The notes: generated by a model from the sequence alone, not told the origin. Counted from the stretch's first letter, positions 24,481 to 35,597 are shown. The stretch: DNA of 64,000 bases from Streptomyces mirabilis (GCF_039503195.1 NZ_JBCJKP010000001.1:4960001-5024000), one strand, 5' to 3'. Numbers and translations: made by a program.

Positions 24481-26169
24481 TTACCCGAGGAGACCGCCGA
24501 CCAGCTTGTCCGAGCCGCCGGAGGTGCCACCACCGCCACCACCGCCGCTCGAACCGCCGGAGGAGGTGCCGCCTCCCGAGCCGCTGCCACCGGTGCTGGA
24601 GCTGCCACCGCTGGACGTCGGGCCCGCGCTGGTGCTCGGGGCCTGGTGGACCGGCGAGGACCGCTGCGGCGGGGCCTGGCCGGTGCCCTGGGTCTGGCTG
24701 GGGCCGCTGGTGACCGTGCCACCCGTCTCACGGACCGCGGCGCTCGGCGTGGTGGCCGCGCCCGACGGCGAGGAGGAGCTGCCGTGGGTGGGCGCCTTGG
24801 CCGAGGCCGAGGGAGTGGTCGTCTTGTGCTGGGGCGTGCCGGGCTCCTCGGGAAGCGGGGAACCGGGCAGTTCGTTGCGCGGAGCCTCGCCCGGTCCCGG
24901 CACGACCACCCGGTCGGCGTCACGGACGGCGCCGCCGAGGAGCGAGCCGATGAGGAGCGTGAGGCCGACGACGATGGCCGAGACGAGCGCGCCGCGGCGC
25001 AGCACCCGGTACCGCAGGTCCCAGATGTCGGCGCGGGGCCCGAGCGTGCGCCAGGCCTCGCTCGCGAGGCGTCCGTCGACGGAGTAGACGGGCGCGCCCG
25101 CGATGATCAGCGGCGACCAGGCGGCGAGGTAGATGATGTCCGGCGCGTCGTACGCGGGGACCGTCTTCCAGCTGACGGTGACGATGAGCGCGGCCGACAG
25201 CATCGCGCCGACCACGGCGGCGACCCGCTGCCACAGCCCGAGCACCGTGAGGACGCCCACGATGACCTGGAGGAAGGCGATGACGAGTCCGGAGCCGACG
25301 GGGTGCTGGAGCGCGAACTGACGCAGCGGCTCGGCGACGTCCCAAGGGTGAAGCGTGTTCAGCCACTTGACCATGGAGCCGCGCTTGCCGCCGTCGAAGT
25401 AGACGGGGTCGCAGAGCTTGCCCATGCCGGCGTAGATGGAGATGAAGCCGAGGAAGACGCGGAGCGGGAGCAGCACCACGCCGAGGTTCATCCGGCGCCC
25501 GGGGTAGTAGGCGTGCCGGACCGGGTCCGAGCCGTGCCGCCTGGCCGGCGTGCCGCCGCCGTAGCCGCCGTCGGGGTCCTCCGCCGTGAACTGCCCGCCC
25601 GTGTAGCGCGGTTCGTCGTACGCGCTGTCCACGCTGCGCATGTTCGGCAGCAGCCGGGTCCCCGCGGAGTCGTGGTCGTGGCCGCGCTGGCTGCCGACGA
25701 GGGGCGTCTCGGCCGTGTGGACGGTCAAGTCGCCCGCGTAGCCCTGGTGTTCGTCGAGGCGGGGGATGACCTGGGTGGCGCCGGCGTCGCCCGTCGGGTC
25801 CGCGACGCCGTGGCGCACGCTGGTGCTGCGCACGGCCTGCAGGAGGCGGTGGGCGCCGGTGTCGTCGGGGTCGGACCGCCCGCTCCAGACGACGGGTGCG
25901 CGGCGGCGGGCCCCGGCTGCCGGGCCGCCCGCTCTGCCCGCCGTACCGACGACGGGGATCCGCGCGGCGTCGTCGGCGCTCAAGTGCCGTGCGACGCGCG
26001 AGGATGGGGTCCGCGTCGCGCCGCCTAGCTGCACGCGGAAGCTCGCATGATTGACGATGACCTGCGCCGGATCGCTCGGCACCTTCACCATGCTCAGCGC
26101 GGGAGCGTCGTCGAATCCCGACGAGCGGTCCCCCGTGGGTGTGCGGGGTGTTCTGGTGTCCACACTCAT
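24481..26169 (-). CDS. DoxX family membrane protein with Gly/Ser-rich tail
   Basis: A 562-residue protein. Residues 1-270 are a polar cytoplasmic region with Asp/Gly-rich stretches. Residues of about 280-430 hold a DoxX-type four-helix membrane domain (VVLLPLRVFLGFISIYAGMGKLCDP, VIAFLQVIVGVLTVLGLW). One more hydrophobic helix (VSAIVVGLTLLIGSLLGGA) comes before a Ser/Thr/Pro tail that ends in poly-Gly/Ser. The tail is low-complexity and probably disordered. DoxX proteins are linked to redox membrane functions, but this one's role is unknown. ATG 26169 opens with MSVDTRTPRTPTGD. Confidence 0.85.
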   Translation of the reverse strand: MSVDTRTPRTPTGDRSSGFDDAPALSMVKVPSDPAQVIVNHASFRVQLGGATRTPSSRVARHLSADDAARIPVVGTAGRAGGPAAGARRRAPVVWSGRSDPDDTGAHRLLQAVRSTSVRHGVADPTGDAGATQVIPRLDEHQGYAGDLTVHTAETPLVGSQRGHDHDSAGTRLLPNMRSVDSAYDEPRYTGGQFTAEDPDGGYGGGTPARRHGSDPVRHAYYPGRRMNLGVVLLPLRVFLGFISIYAGMGKLCDPVYFDGGKRGSMVKWLNTLHPWDVAEPLRQFALQHPVGSGLVIAFLQVIVGVLTVLGLWQRVAAVVGAMLSAALIVTVSWKTVPAYDAPDIIYLAAWSPLIIAGAPVYSVDGRLASEAWRTLGPRADIWDLRYRVLRRGALVSAIVVGLTLLIGSLLGGAVRDADRVVVPGPGEAPRNELPGSPLPEEPGTPQHKTTTPSASAKAPTHGSSSSPSGAATTPSAAVRETGGTVTSGPSQTQGTGQAPPQRSSPVHQAPSTSAGPTSSGGSSSTGGSGSGGGTSSGGSSGGGGGGGTSGGSDKLVGGLLG

Positions 26170-26323
26170 CTAACCGAGTGATGTGTGTTTAGGACACTGC
26201 TTTGACTGTGCCGATCTGTCCGGACCGCGTCAAGGTCATCCCGAACATTCCGATTGCCCCACGGGGGTGACTCACTCAGACGTCCACTCAAACGCCTGTT
26301 CAGATATCCGTTCGGACGTCTGT

Positions 26324-27268
26324 TCAGACGCGTCGGCGCGAGGCCTCGTACAGCACGACTCCCGCCGCGACACCGGCGTTCAGCGACTCGGTGCCGCCCG
26401 GCATCGGAATCCGCACCCGGAAGTCGCAGGTCTCGCCGACGAGTCGGGACAGTCCCTTGCCCTCGCTGCCGACGACGATGACGACGGGACCGCCGAGGGC
26501 CTCCAGATCACCGACCTCGACCTCGCCGTCCGCGGCGAGTCCGACCACGACGAGACCGGCCTTCTTGTACGACTCAAGGGCACGCGTCAGATTGGCGGCG
26601 CGGGCGACGGGCGTACGGGCGGCGGCACCGGCCGACGTCTTCCAGGCACCGGCGGTCATGCCGGCCGCGCGCCGCTCGGGCACGACGACGCCGTGGCCGC
26701 CGAAGGCCGAGACGGAACGGACGACGGCACCCAGGTTCCGGGGGTCGGTCACGCCGTCGAGGGCGACGATCAGCGGGTCCCGGCCCTCGTCGTACGCGGC
26801 GGCCGCGAGGTCCTCGGGGTGCGCGTACTCGTACGGGGGGACCTGGAGGACCAGACCCTGGTGGTTGAGCCCGTTGGTCATGCGGTCGAGCTCGGGGCGC
26901 GGGGCCTCCATGAGGTGGATGCCGCCGCGCTCACCGGCGAGCTGGAGCGCCTCGCGCACCCGCTCGTCGTTGTCGATGAACTGCTGCACGTACAGCATCG
27001 AGGCGGGCACGCCCTCGCGCAGCGCCTCCACGACCGAGTTGCGCCCGACGACCATCTCGGACGTGCCCTTGCCACCGCGCCCGCGCGGGGCGGCGGGACG
27101 GCGTGCGATCTGCTTCGCCTTGGCGCCCGCGATGCGGTTCTTCTTGTGCCCCTTGCGCATCTCGGCGGGCGGGGTGGGGCCCTTGCCTTCCAGGCCCCGG
27201 CGTCGCTGGCCGCCACTGCCGACCTGCGCGCCCTTCTTGCCGGACATGCGGCGGTTGTTAGCGGCCAT
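26324..27268 (-). CDS. rlmB: 23S rRNA (guanosine-2'-O)-methyltransferase RlmB/TrmH family
   Basis: A 314-residue SpoU-family methyltransferase. A basic N-terminal extension ([14 protein letters not shown]...) precedes the substrate-binding domain. The catalytic knot domain has [38 protein letters not shown] and [23 protein letters not shown], the three SpoU motifs that bind S-adenosylmethionine. It should methylate the ribose of a 23S rRNA guanosine. ATG 27268 has a GGTAGG ribosome site. It lies downstream of cysS on the same strand, a common Actinobacteria pairing, but a hairpin separates them. Confidence 0.92.
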   Translation of the reverse strand: MAANNRRMSGKKGAQVGSGGQRRRGLEGKGPTPPAEMRKGHKKNRIAGAKAKQIARRPAAPRGRGGKGTSEMVVGRNSVVEALREGVPASMLYVQQFIDNDERVREALQLAGERGGIHLMEAPRPELDRMTNGLNHQGLVLQVPPYEYAHPEDLAAAAYDEGRDPLIVALDGVTDPRNLGAVVRSVSAFGGHGVVVPERRAAGMTAGAWKTSAGAAARTPVARAANLTRALESYKKAGLVVVGLAADGEVEVGDLEALGGPVVIVVGSEGKGLSRLVGETCDFRVRIPMPGGTESLNAGVAAGVVLYEASRRRV

Positions 27269-27327
27269 GACCTACCTGTCTGTGTGAGGCGAGCGTGCGT
27301 ACGTTCTTGAAGTGTCGTATATGCAGT

Positions 27328-27353
27328 GTGCCGCCCGGAGGCCCGGGCGGCAC
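27328..27353 (-). terminator. hairpin between cysS and rlmB
   Basis: GTGCCGCCCGG / CCGGGCGGCAC, perfect 11-bp arms and a 4-base loop. It lies about 57 bp after the cysS stop on the minus strand and could terminate or attenuate transcription into rlmB. Confidence 0.7.
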
Positions 27354-27409
27354 AATCGATCAAGACCGAGAGGCCCCGAGAAGGTCCCGAGGGGGGCCCG
27401 AGGGGCCGC

Positions 27410-28810
<1,401 letters not shown>

Positions 28811-28938
28811 CACTCCAGGGTAGTGGGCCACGGGGAGTGCCCCGCGACCTTCCCTCGCAAGGAGGACTTATTCGTGACATCTGCGGGCGGCCATCGCCCT
28901 CTCGACACCATCGGCACCCGGGGCGGGGCCGGCGCGCG

Positions 28939-29448
28939 TCACGGCGTGCGGGCCACCAGGGCGGTGGCGATCGCCATCAGGCCCTCGTCGCGGCCCGGGA
29001 ATCCGAGGCCGTCCGTCGTGGCTCCGGAGACCGACACCGGTGCACCGACCGCCTCGGAGAGGATCTTCTGCGCCTCGTCCCGTCGCCTCCCGATCTTCGG
29101 GCGGGGCCCGACGACCTGGACGGCGACGTTGCCGATGGTGAAGCCCGCCGCGCGGACGATCCGCGCGGCCTCCGTCAGCAGCGTGACCCCGGACGCGCCG
29201 GACCACTCGGGCCGCCCGGTCCCGAAGTGGGCGCCGAGGTCACCGATCCCCGCCGCCGAGAACAGCGCGTTGCAGGCGGCGTGCGCGACGACGTCGGCGT
29301 CGGAGTGCCCCGCGAGCCCCGGCCCCTCGCCCTCCCAGAGCAGCCCGGCGCACCACAGCTCCCGCCCCTCTTCGAAGGCGTGGATGTCGGTACCGATGCC
29401 GACCTGCGGCAGCGCCACGGGCACCGGCGCGGGTGACTCAGAAGCCAT
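28939..29448 (-). CDS. ispF: 2-C-methyl-D-erythritol 2,4-cyclodiphosphate synthase
   Basis: A 169-residue MEP-pathway enzyme that cyclises CDP-methylerythritol 2-phosphate. [21 protein letters not shown] holds the DxH metal site, [28 protein letters not shown] carries the HSDAD motif, and the C-terminus has [22 protein letters not shown]. It overlaps ispD by 11 bp, so the two are translated together. Upstream it shares the ispD promoter. Confidence 0.96.
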   Translation of the reverse strand: MASESPAPVPVALPQVGIGTDIHAFEEGRELWCAGLLWEGEGPGLAGHSDADVVAHAACNALFSAAGIGDLGAHFGTGRPEWSGASGVTLLTEAARIVRAAGFTIGNVAVQVVGPRPKIGRRRDEAQKILSEAVGAPVSVSGATTDGLGFPGRDEGLMAIATALVARTP

Positions 29449-30190
29449 CGTTGGCCCTCCTGCGCGCGAGGACCGCCTCCGCGAGGACGAGGTCCAGGGG
29501 ACGCGTCACCTTGAACGCCTCCTCGTGCCCCGGCACGACCACCACTCGCTCCCCGAGCTGCTCGACCATGCTCGCGTCGTCGGTCACGTTGTCGGTGACG
29601 GTCTCGTGGGCGCGGACGAGGGTGGCGCGGTCGAAACCCTGCGGCGTCTGCACGGCCCGCAGCCGCGCCCGCTCGGGCGTGGCGACGACGGGCTCCGGCA
29701 TCCCCGGCTCGCTCGCCGGCTCGACCTGCTTGACGGTGTCCGCGAGCGGCAGCGCGGGGACGACGGCGGGCGCGCCGTCGCGTACGGCCTCGATGACGGC
29801 GTCGACCGTGTCCACCGGCACGAGCGGGCGGGCCGCGTCGTGCACGAGGACGATGTCGATGCCGGGGGGCAGCGCGTCGAGCCCGTACTTCACGGACTCC
29901 TGACGGCTGTCGCCGCCGGGGACCACGAGGAAGTCGGTTCGCTCGGGCAGCGCGTGTGTGTCGAGCAGCGCCTTCACCTCGGCGGCACCGTCGGGCGGGG
30001 CCACGACGACGACCAGCGACACCGCGCGGGAGGCGGCCATGGCGAGCACCGCGTGGATGAGCATGGGGGTGCCGTTCAGCGTGCGAAGCGCCTTGGGGGC
30101 GCCCGGACCGAGGCGCACGCCCCGTCCGGCGGCCGGAATCACGGCCGCCGTGCGGCCTCCGGACAGCGAGGAGCGCGAATCGTCAGACAT
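29438..30190 (-). CDS. ispD: 2-C-methyl-D-erythritol 4-phosphate cytidylyltransferase
   Basis: A 250-residue enzyme that joins CTP to methylerythritol 4-phosphate. [23 protein letters not shown] is the nucleotide-binding loop, [12 protein letters not shown] the metal site, and [11 protein letters not shown] plus [14 protein letters not shown] the C-terminal motifs. ATG 30190 opens with [16 protein letters not shown], a short tail before the conserved core. The gene starts an ispD-ispF unit and lies 426 bp from carD on the same strand. Confidence 0.96.
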   Translation of the reverse strand: MSDDSRSSLSGGRTAAVIPAAGRGVRLGPGAPKALRTLNGTPMLIHAVLAMAASRAVSLVVVVAPPDGAAEVKALLDTHALPERTDFLVVPGGDSRQESVKYGLDALPPGIDIVLVHDAARPLVPVDTVDAVIEAVRDGAPAVVPALPLADTVKQVEPASEPGMPEPVVATPERARLRAVQTPQGFDRATLVRAHETVTDNVTDDASMVEQLGERVVVVPGHEEAFKVTRPLDLVLAEAVLARRRANDGF

Positions 30191-30616
30191 CGGTTCCTGT
30201 CAGGTTTGTGTACTCGGCGTGCTTGGGTATGGCCTGGGCGTGCCCCTTGCTCGAGCGAAGCCGAGAGCTCGGGGCAGTGCCGGGCGCGAGCCCTGACCGG
30301 ACCCTTCCGTGACATCCGGTCGAGCAAGCTGTCCGGGCCCGGCACGCCAAGTATCGGGGACGCGGGTATCGACGCGGCATCGGGGACGCAAGCGCATGGG
30401 ACACAGGTGTATTCCATGGGACGCAGGTGTATTCGGGGCCACGCGTTTCCGAAATCGCGCGGGTACGAACATGCCGCAGCGCCCGGCGACAGCCATCGTG
30501 TGGAGCGACAGCAATTACGTCATCGGGCACCGCGGCATTTCATTGCGCAGCTGTGCGGCCTTGTGTGGACGCCGGGACGACCGCCGGGTGAACGGCCACC
30601 GTCTCGACTGCCTGCG
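30191..30616 (-). other. intergenic region between carD and ispD
   Basis: A 426-bp region without a convincing gene. It contains a 20-bp tandem duplication (30395-30434), AT-richer sequence around 30420-30540, and space for the ispD promoter. No hairpin strong enough to call a carD terminator was seen. Confidence 0.5.
30395..30434. repeat. 20-bp tandem duplication
   Basis: CATGGGACACAGGTGTATTC (30395-30414) is followed directly by CATGGGACGCAGGTGTATTC (30415-30434), one mismatch. Confidence 0.92.
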
Positions 30617-31099
30617 TCAGGACGCGAGAACCTCGTCGAGCAGGGCCTCGGCCTTGTCCTCGTTCGTGTTCTCCGCGAGGGCGAGCTCACTCACCAGGAT
30701 CTGGCGGGCCTTGGCGAGCATGCGCTTCTCTCCGGCGGAGAGTCCGCGTTCGCGCTCACGACGCCACAGGTCACGCACGACTTCCGCGACCTTGATGACA
30801 TCGCCGGAGGCGAGCTTCTCCAGATTTGCCTTGTAACGACGAGACCAGTTCGTGGGCTCCTCGGCGTACGGCGCGCGCAGCACCTCGAAGACCCGGTCCA
30901 GCCCATCCTGACCGACCACATCACGCACGCCGACGAACTCCGCATTGTCCGCTGGCACACGCACCGTCAGGTCGCCCTGGGCGACCTTCAGCACCAAGTA
31001 GGTCTTGTCCACGCCTTTGATCTGGCGAGTTTCGATGGCCTCGATCAGCGCGGCCCCGTGATGGGGATAGACCACGGTGTCGCCAACCTTGAACGTCAT
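30617..31099 (-). CDS. carD: CarD family transcriptional regulator
   Basis: A 160-residue CarD protein that binds RNA polymerase beta and stabilises open promoter complexes, notably at rRNA promoters. The N-terminal RNAP-interaction domain starts [23 protein letters not shown]. The C-terminal helical DNA-binding domain has [32 protein letters not shown]. Length and order match mycobacterial and Streptomyces CarD. ATG 31099 follows AAGGGG about ten bases upstream. It diverges from the lipoprotein gene at 31746. Confidence 0.95.
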   Translation of the reverse strand: MTFKVGDTVVYPHHGAALIEAIETRQIKGVDKTYLVLKVAQGDLTVRVPADNAEFVGVRDVVGQDGLDRVFEVLRAPYAEEPTNWSRRYKANLEKLASGDVIKVAEVVRDLWRRERERGLSAGEKRMLAKARQILVSELALAENTNEDKAEALLDEVLAS

Positions 31100-31745
31100 G
31101 TGACAGGTACCCCTTCCGTGGCTATCCAGGGTAACACGGAAACGGCGTCTTCTGAATGGCGTTTTCGCAGGTCAGGGCATATCTCGGGGCTTGACAACCG
31201 CGACAGGAACGTGCTGCGAAGGGGGAGCGGAAGAGGGTATTCGCAGGTGGGAGCGGCTGTCCAGGGCAAGAGAAACGCGTACGTTACACACACCGGACGT
31301 TCCTGACCAGGGTCTGAACATCCCGGTTTGTCCCGCTCCAGGAGCTCGACTTCCGCTACTCCGTTCGGTGAGCGGAGTCGGGTACGAGACGAATCCGGAA
31401 TTGATCACGGACCGCGCCGATCTACCGATGATCAATTTTCCGGACCGCCGCGGATTCCTTACCGGAAAACCCCAAGCGGATCTCGTCACTACTCTCGCGG
31501 CAACACGTACAGCCACTTATGTGAATGGCGGACGAACGGAAGCTCAAAGTAGCTGATGAGGCGGACCGGAACCACTCGAGGACCGGGGCGCACGGGCGGC
31601 GCAACGGGGCTCGCGGGCGTCAAGGGGCGGGTCGGGTGCGGCGGCGTCGGAACGGCTCGGTAACCTAAGGCCGCTGACAGACCCTTAGGGCGGCTTTACA
31701 CCGGAGCCGCTCTGCTTCGCCCACGTTCAAGGAGTTGCCGCCGCC
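31100..31745. other. long intergenic region, carD / lipoprotein
   Basis: A 646-bp region of lower GC than its flanks. It should contain the carD promoter and leader and the promoter of the rightward lipoprotein gene. Open frames across it have no codon bias or recognisable motifs. No repeat or tRNA is seen. Its length is unusual for this genome and could hold a small RNA, but nothing directly supports that. Confidence 0.45.
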
Positions 31746-32423
31746 GTGAGCAGCAGCCTTCGACGCGGCGCCCTCGCCGCCGCCGCCATTGCGTTCTCGA
31801 TCGCCTCGCTCGCCGCATGCGGCGCCGGCAACAACGCACAGACGCTGGAGGTCAAGCCGGACAACGCGGCGACCAGCGTCGGCGACATCAAGATCCAGAA
31901 CGCCCTCGTCATCACCCAGCCCGACACGACGTCCACGGGCCCGGCGGTGGTCTCCGCGACCGTCTTCAACAACGGCCGCACCCCGCAGACCCTCGACTCG
32001 GTCAAGATCGGCGGCGACGGCGTCGCCCAGATCACGCCCGCCAAGGGCGGCGGCAAGCTGATCATCCCCGCCGGCGGCCACGTCATCCTGGGCGGCGAGG
32101 GCAACGCCTCCGCGGCCCTGAGCAACCCCGGCGCGGCCGTCAAGGACGGCAACGCCCAGCCGATCACCTTCACCTTCAGCAAGACCGGTGACGTGAAGCT
32201 GCGCGCGTTCGTCGTCCCGGCCGAGAGCTACTTCACCAAGTGGGGACCGACCACCATCCCCGCGGCGCCCGGCCCGACGGCCACCGGCTCCGCGACCTCC
32301 TCGAAGTCGCCGAAGACTTCGAAGTCGCCGAAGACCTCGACCTCACCGTCCGGCTCCGTCTCGGGCACGCCCACCGACGCGGCCTCCGCGAGCGCGACGG
32401 CCTCCTCGTCGGCCGGCCACTGA
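31746..32423 (+). CDS. lipoprotein, DUF461/PCuAC-like
   Basis: A 225-residue lipoprotein. The signal is MSSSLRRGALAAAAIAFSIASLAAC with lipobox SLAAC (Cys25). The mature part is a beta-rich domain (VSATVFNNGRTPQTLDSVKIGGD, GGKLIIPAGGHVILGG) like periplasmic copper-chaperone-related DUF461 proteins; I do not see a clear H(M)x10MxxHxM copper site. The C-terminus is a Ser/Thr/Lys/Pro tail with repeated SKSPKTSKSPKTS encoded by 18-bp DNA repeats near 32298-32340. GTG 31746 is the start. It converges with phoP. Confidence 0.82.
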   Translation: MSSSLRRGALAAAAIAFSIASLAACGAGNNAQTLEVKPDNAATSVGDIKIQNALVITQPDTTSTGPAVVSATVFNNGRTPQTLDSVKIGGDGVAQITPAKGGGKLIIPAGGHVILGGEGNASAALSNPGAAVKDGNAQPITFTFSKTGDVKLRAFVVPAESYFTKWGPTTIPAAPGPTATGSATSSKSPKTSKSPKTSTSPSGSVSGTPTDAASASATASSSAGH

Positions 32424-32437
32424 TCCAGCACGCACGC

Positions 32438-32465
32438 AGGGCGGCACCCCGAAGGGTGCCGCCCT
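32438..32465. terminator. bidirectional terminator, lipoprotein / phoP
   Basis: AGGGCGGCACCC / GGGTGCCGCCCT, perfect 12-bp arms with a CGAA loop, between convergent genes. Confidence 0.82.
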
Positions 32466-32535
32466 GTGTCGTACGTGCCGGCCTGTGTCGTACGGGTGGG
32501 TCGCGTCGTACGTGCCGCCGTGAGACGGGTTCGGT

Positions 32536-33216
32536 TTACGGCTCGAACTTGTAGCCGAGGCCACGCACCGTGACCAGGTACCGCGGCGCGCCCGGGTCCG
32601 GCTCGATCTTGGCGCGCAGACGCTTCACGTGGACGTCCAGCGTCTTGGTGTCGCCCACGTAGTCGGCCCCCCACACCCGGTCGATGAGCTGCATACGGGT
32701 CAGCACGCGGCCCGCGTTCCTGAGCAGCATCTCCAGGAGGTCGAACTCCTTCAGGGGCAGGTCGACCTTGGAGCCGGAGACGGTCACCACGTGGCGGTCG
32801 ACGTCCATCCGGACGGGACCCGCCTCGAGAGCGGCCGGGGTGACCTCCTCCGGCTCCCCGCGACGACGCAGGACGGCCCGGATACGGGCGACCAGTTCGC
32901 GGGAGGAGAAGGGCTTGGTGACGTAGTCGTCGGCTCCTATTTCCAGCCCGACGACCTTGTCGATCTCGCTGTCCTTGGCGGTGACCATGATCACCGGGAC
33001 GTTGGAGCGGCCGCGCAGCTGGCGGCACACCTCCGTGCCGGGCAGGCCCGGAAGCATCAGGTCGAGGAGGACGAGGTCGGCGCCGTTGCGCTCGAACTCG
33101 TCGAGTCCGTCGGGCCCGGTGGTCGCGATGGCGACCTCGAAGCCCTCCTTGCGGAGCATGTACGACAGGGCGTCGGAGAAGGACTCCTCGTCCTCGACGA
33201 CGAGCACACGGGTCAC
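32536..33216 (-). CDS. phoP: response regulator PhoP (phosphate regulon)
   Basis: A 226-residue OmpR-type regulator. The receiver domain has acidic pair E8/D9, phosphoacceptor Asp52 in LVLLDLMLPG, and Lys in VTAKDSE. The winged-helix output domain ends in RYLVTVRGLGYKFEP, and the recognition helix region is GDTKTLDVHVKRLRAKIEPD. It binds PHO boxes and controls phosphate scavenging and antibiotic production in Streptomyces. Its start overlaps the phoR stop by four bases. PHO-box units lie upstream of phoR. Confidence 0.95.
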   Translation of the reverse strand: MTRVLVVEDEESFSDALSYMLRKEGFEVAIATTGPDGLDEFERNGADLVLLDLMLPGLPGTEVCRQLRGRSNVPVIMVTAKDSEIDKVVGLEIGADDYVTKPFSSRELVARIRAVLRRRGEPEEVTPAALEAGPVRMDVDRHVVTVSGSKVDLPLKEFDLLEMLLRNAGRVLTRMQLIDRVWGADYVGDTKTLDVHVKRLRAKIEPDPGAPRYLVTVRGLGYKFEP

Positions 33217-34490
33217 GGAAGGACCTCCGGAGCGGGAAGCGGTTCATACGGGGATGTGACGGTGGTCGTCCCGTCGGGCTGCCCGTTCTCGTCCTCATCG
33301 TCGAGTCCGGGCATGTCGTGGTCGATCCCGCGGTCGCGGGCCGCGGCCGCCTCAGGCAGCCGCAGGGTGAACGTGGAGCCCTGACCCTCGGAGCTCCACA
33401 CGGTGACCTCCCCGCCGTGCGAGGCGGCCACGTGCTTGACGATCGCGAGACCGAGACCCGTGCCGCCGGTCTGACGGGAACGGGCCGGGTCGACGCGGTA
33501 GAAGCGCTCGAAGACGCGCTCCCGGTCCTTCTCCGAGATGCCGATGCCCTGGTCGGTCACGGCGATCTCGATGAGGTCTCCGCCGGGCGCGGTCACCCGG
33601 CGCGCGGCTATGCCCACCCGGGTGCGGGCGGGCGAGTAGTTGACGGCGTTCTCGACGAGGTTGCCGAGGGCGGCGGCCAGCTGGCCCCGGTTCCCCCAGA
33701 TGCTCAGGTCGGCGGTGCCGCCGGCGGCCATGGTGATCTGCTTGGTGCCGGCCTGGTGGCGGCACCGGTCGATGGCCTCGGCGACCAGCTCGTCCACGCG
33801 GACCGGCTCGGCGTCCTCGAGGGGATCGTCGTTCTGCACCCTCGACAGGTCGATGAGCTCCTGGACGAGGTTGGTGAGCCGGGTGGCCTCTATCTGCATA
33901 CGTCCGGCGAAGCGCTCGACGGCCTCCGGATCGTCCGAGGCGTCCATGACGGCCTCGGACAGGAGGGAGAGCGCGCCGACGGGCGTCTTGAGCTCGTGGC
34001 TGACGTTCGCGACGAAGTCGCGCCGTACCGCTTCGATCCGCCGGGCCTCGGTGAGGTCCTCGACGAGGAGCAGCACGAGCCGGGAGCCCAGCGGGGCGAC
34101 TCTCGCGGAGACGGCCAGGGCCTCCCCCCGTCCGGTCCCCCGCCTCGGCAGATCCAGCTCGACCTGGCGTATTTCCCCGTCGCGACGGGTGTCGCGGGCC
34201 ATCTGCATCATCGGCTCGACGGCGAGCTTGCCGCCGCGCACCAGCCCGAGGGCGTACGCGGCCGAGCTGGCCTTGACCACGGCGTCGGCCTCGTCGAGGA
34301 CGACGGCCGAGGACCGGAGCACGGAGAGCACCGTGTCGACGCCCGGCGGAAGCACCGGGTCCGTGTGCAGGGATGTGCGGGTGGGGCGTTTCTGGTCGCG
34401 CTCGCTCCAGCGGAACGCCAGCATGGCGATGACACCGGTGAGCACTCCGGCGATCGCTGCCGCTGCGGCGACCGCCGCGTTCACGTCCAT
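33213..34490 (-). CDS. phoR: phosphate sensor histidine kinase PhoR
   Basis: A 425-residue sensor kinase. One N-terminal membrane segment (about residues 7-27) is followed by a PAS-like region (60-150). The H box is FVANVSHELKTPVGAL with His165, then N, G1 (DQGIGISEKD), F and G2 (GTGLGLAIVKH) boxes follow. It phosphorylates PhoP under phosphate starvation. ATG 34490 is supported by the membrane segment directly after it. It is the first gene of the phoRP operon and diverges from phoU across the PHO-box region. Confidence 0.95.
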   Translation of the reverse strand: MDVNAAVAAAAAIAGVLTGVIAMLAFRWSERDQKRPTRTSLHTDPVLPPGVDTVLSVLRSSAVVLDEADAVVKASSAAYALGLVRGGKLAVEPMMQMARDTRRDGEIRQVELDLPRRGTGRGEALAVSARVAPLGSRLVLLLVEDLTEARRIEAVRRDFVANVSHELKTPVGALSLLSEAVMDASDDPEAVERFAGRMQIEATRLTNLVQELIDLSRVQNDDPLEDAEPVRVDELVAEAIDRCRHQAGTKQITMAAGGTADLSIWGNRGQLAAALGNLVENAVNYSPARTRVGIAARRVTAPGGDLIEIAVTDQGIGISEKDRERVFERFYRVDPARSRQTGGTGLGLAIVKHVAASHGGEVTVWSSEGQGSTFTLRLPEAAAARDRGIDHDMPGLDDEDENGQPDGTTTVTSPYEPLPAPEVLP

Positions 34491-34563
34491 GCCCCCAGGT
34501 TAGGCATGTCGTCACGCCAGGCCACAGCCATCGGAGTGCGACCTCGAACACTCGTCGCCCAGA

Positions 34564-34596
34564 GTTCACCCAGGAGCCAGGGATGGTTCATTTGGG
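34564..34596. promoter_or_regulatory. PHO box: two consensus 11-bp units in phase
   Basis: GTTCACCCAGG (34564-34574) and GTTCATTTGGG (34586-34596) each fit the 11-bp direct-repeat unit pattern G(G/T)TCAYYYRSG. They are separated by one degenerate 11-bp unit (AGCCAGGGATG), so the phase is kept at 22 bp. The site sits between divergent phoR and phoU and could serve both promoters. Confidence 0.78.
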
Positions 34597-34727
34597 GTGA
34601 CGGAAACGGACGCGTACGGGCCGGAACGTGGGAGCGTGGGGTTCACGGGGCCCGTCCGGCGGTCCGTCCGGCGGTCAGGGCAGTCCGACCCCGGGCCCCA
34701 AGGTGACGTAAGAGAGGGACAAACCAA

Positions 34728-35417
34728 ATGCGTGACGCGTACCACGAGGAACTTGACTCGATCGGCGACGGCCTGGTCGACATGGCCCGGCTCGTCGGAT
34801 CGGCGATCGGACGCGCCACGACGGCCATCCTCGACGCCGATCTGAAGCTCGCCGAGAGCGTGATCGCGGCCGACCAGAAGGTCGACGATCTCCAGCACGA
34901 GCTCGAAGCCCGCGCGATAGCCCTGCTGGCCCGCCAGCAGCCGGTGGCGACGGACCTGCGTATCGTCGTCACCTCGCTCCGCATGTCCGCCGACCTGGAG
35001 CGCTCCGGCGACCTGGCCCAGCACGTGGCGAAGCTGGCCCGGCTGCGCTTCCCCGAGCGTGCGATCCCGCACGACCTGCACGCCACGATCCTGGAGATGG
35101 GCCAGCTCGCGCAGCGCCTGATGGCGAAGGCGGCCGAGGTGATCATCACGAAGGACGTCGACCTGGCGCTCCAGCTGGAGCAGGACGACGACGAGATGGA
35201 CCTGCTGCACCGCACGCTCTTCCAGCACCTGCTGGACGACCGCTGGAAGCACGGCATCGAGACCGCCGTCGACGTCACCCTGCTGGGCCGTTACTACGAG
35301 CGCTTCGCCGACCACGCGGTGTCGGTGGCCAAGCGCGTGGTGTACCTGGTGACGGGTGAGCACGCGGACGAGCTCCAGCCCGACATTCAGCCGGTCACGG
35401 GGGCCGAGGGCGTCTGA
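34728..35417 (+). CDS. phoU: phosphate regulon modulator PhoU
   Basis: A 229-residue all-helical protein of two related PhoU domains. MRDAYHEELDSIGDGLVDMARLVGSAI opens the first, and EXXXD-type metal-binding motifs are seen in ADLERSGDLAQHVAKLA and YYERFADHAVSVAKRVVYLVTGEH. It dampens PHO signalling in many bacteria and is PhoP-regulated in Streptomyces. ATG 34728 follows AAGAGAGGGA. The small Cys-rich gene lies 180 bp downstream on the same strand. Confidence 0.95.
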   Translation: MRDAYHEELDSIGDGLVDMARLVGSAIGRATTAILDADLKLAESVIAADQKVDDLQHELEARAIALLARQQPVATDLRIVVTSLRMSADLERSGDLAQHVAKLARLRFPERAIPHDLHATILEMGQLAQRLMAKAAEVIITKDVDLALQLEQDDDEMDLLHRTLFQHLLDDRWKHGIETAVDVTLLGRYYERFADHAVSVAKRVVYLVTGEHADELQPDIQPVTGAEGV

Positions 35418-35525
35418 GGTCCGGGAGCGCCCGGGGCTGCCGTCTCACTCCGGGGGCGCGGGCGAGCCTCAGTGCGCCGTTGATGCGCCCAGGGGAGCGG
35501 GCATGCAATGGGGGCAGGCACTCGC

Positions 35526-35588
35526 GCCTACGCCCAGGCGTTCAGGCGTAGGCACCCGGCCTCGATGCCTCATTGAGGCCTCATTGAG
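35526..35588 (+). promoter_or_regulatory. inverted repeat plus tandem 11-mers before the Cys-rich peptide
   Basis: GCCTACGCC (35526-35534) and GGCGTAGGC (35545-35553) form a 9-bp inverted repeat. GCCTCATTGAG is then repeated twice head-to-tail (35567-35577, 35578-35588), and the second copy merges into the GAGGAGG ribosome site of the next gene. The layout suggests control of transcription or translation initiation. Confidence 0.6.
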
Positions 35589-35597
35589 GAGGACACC

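Noticed and set aside
31191..31556. 121-codon open frame in the carD / lipoprotein gap
   Set aside because: No ribosome site, no recognisable motif and mixed codon use; it is probably non-coding.
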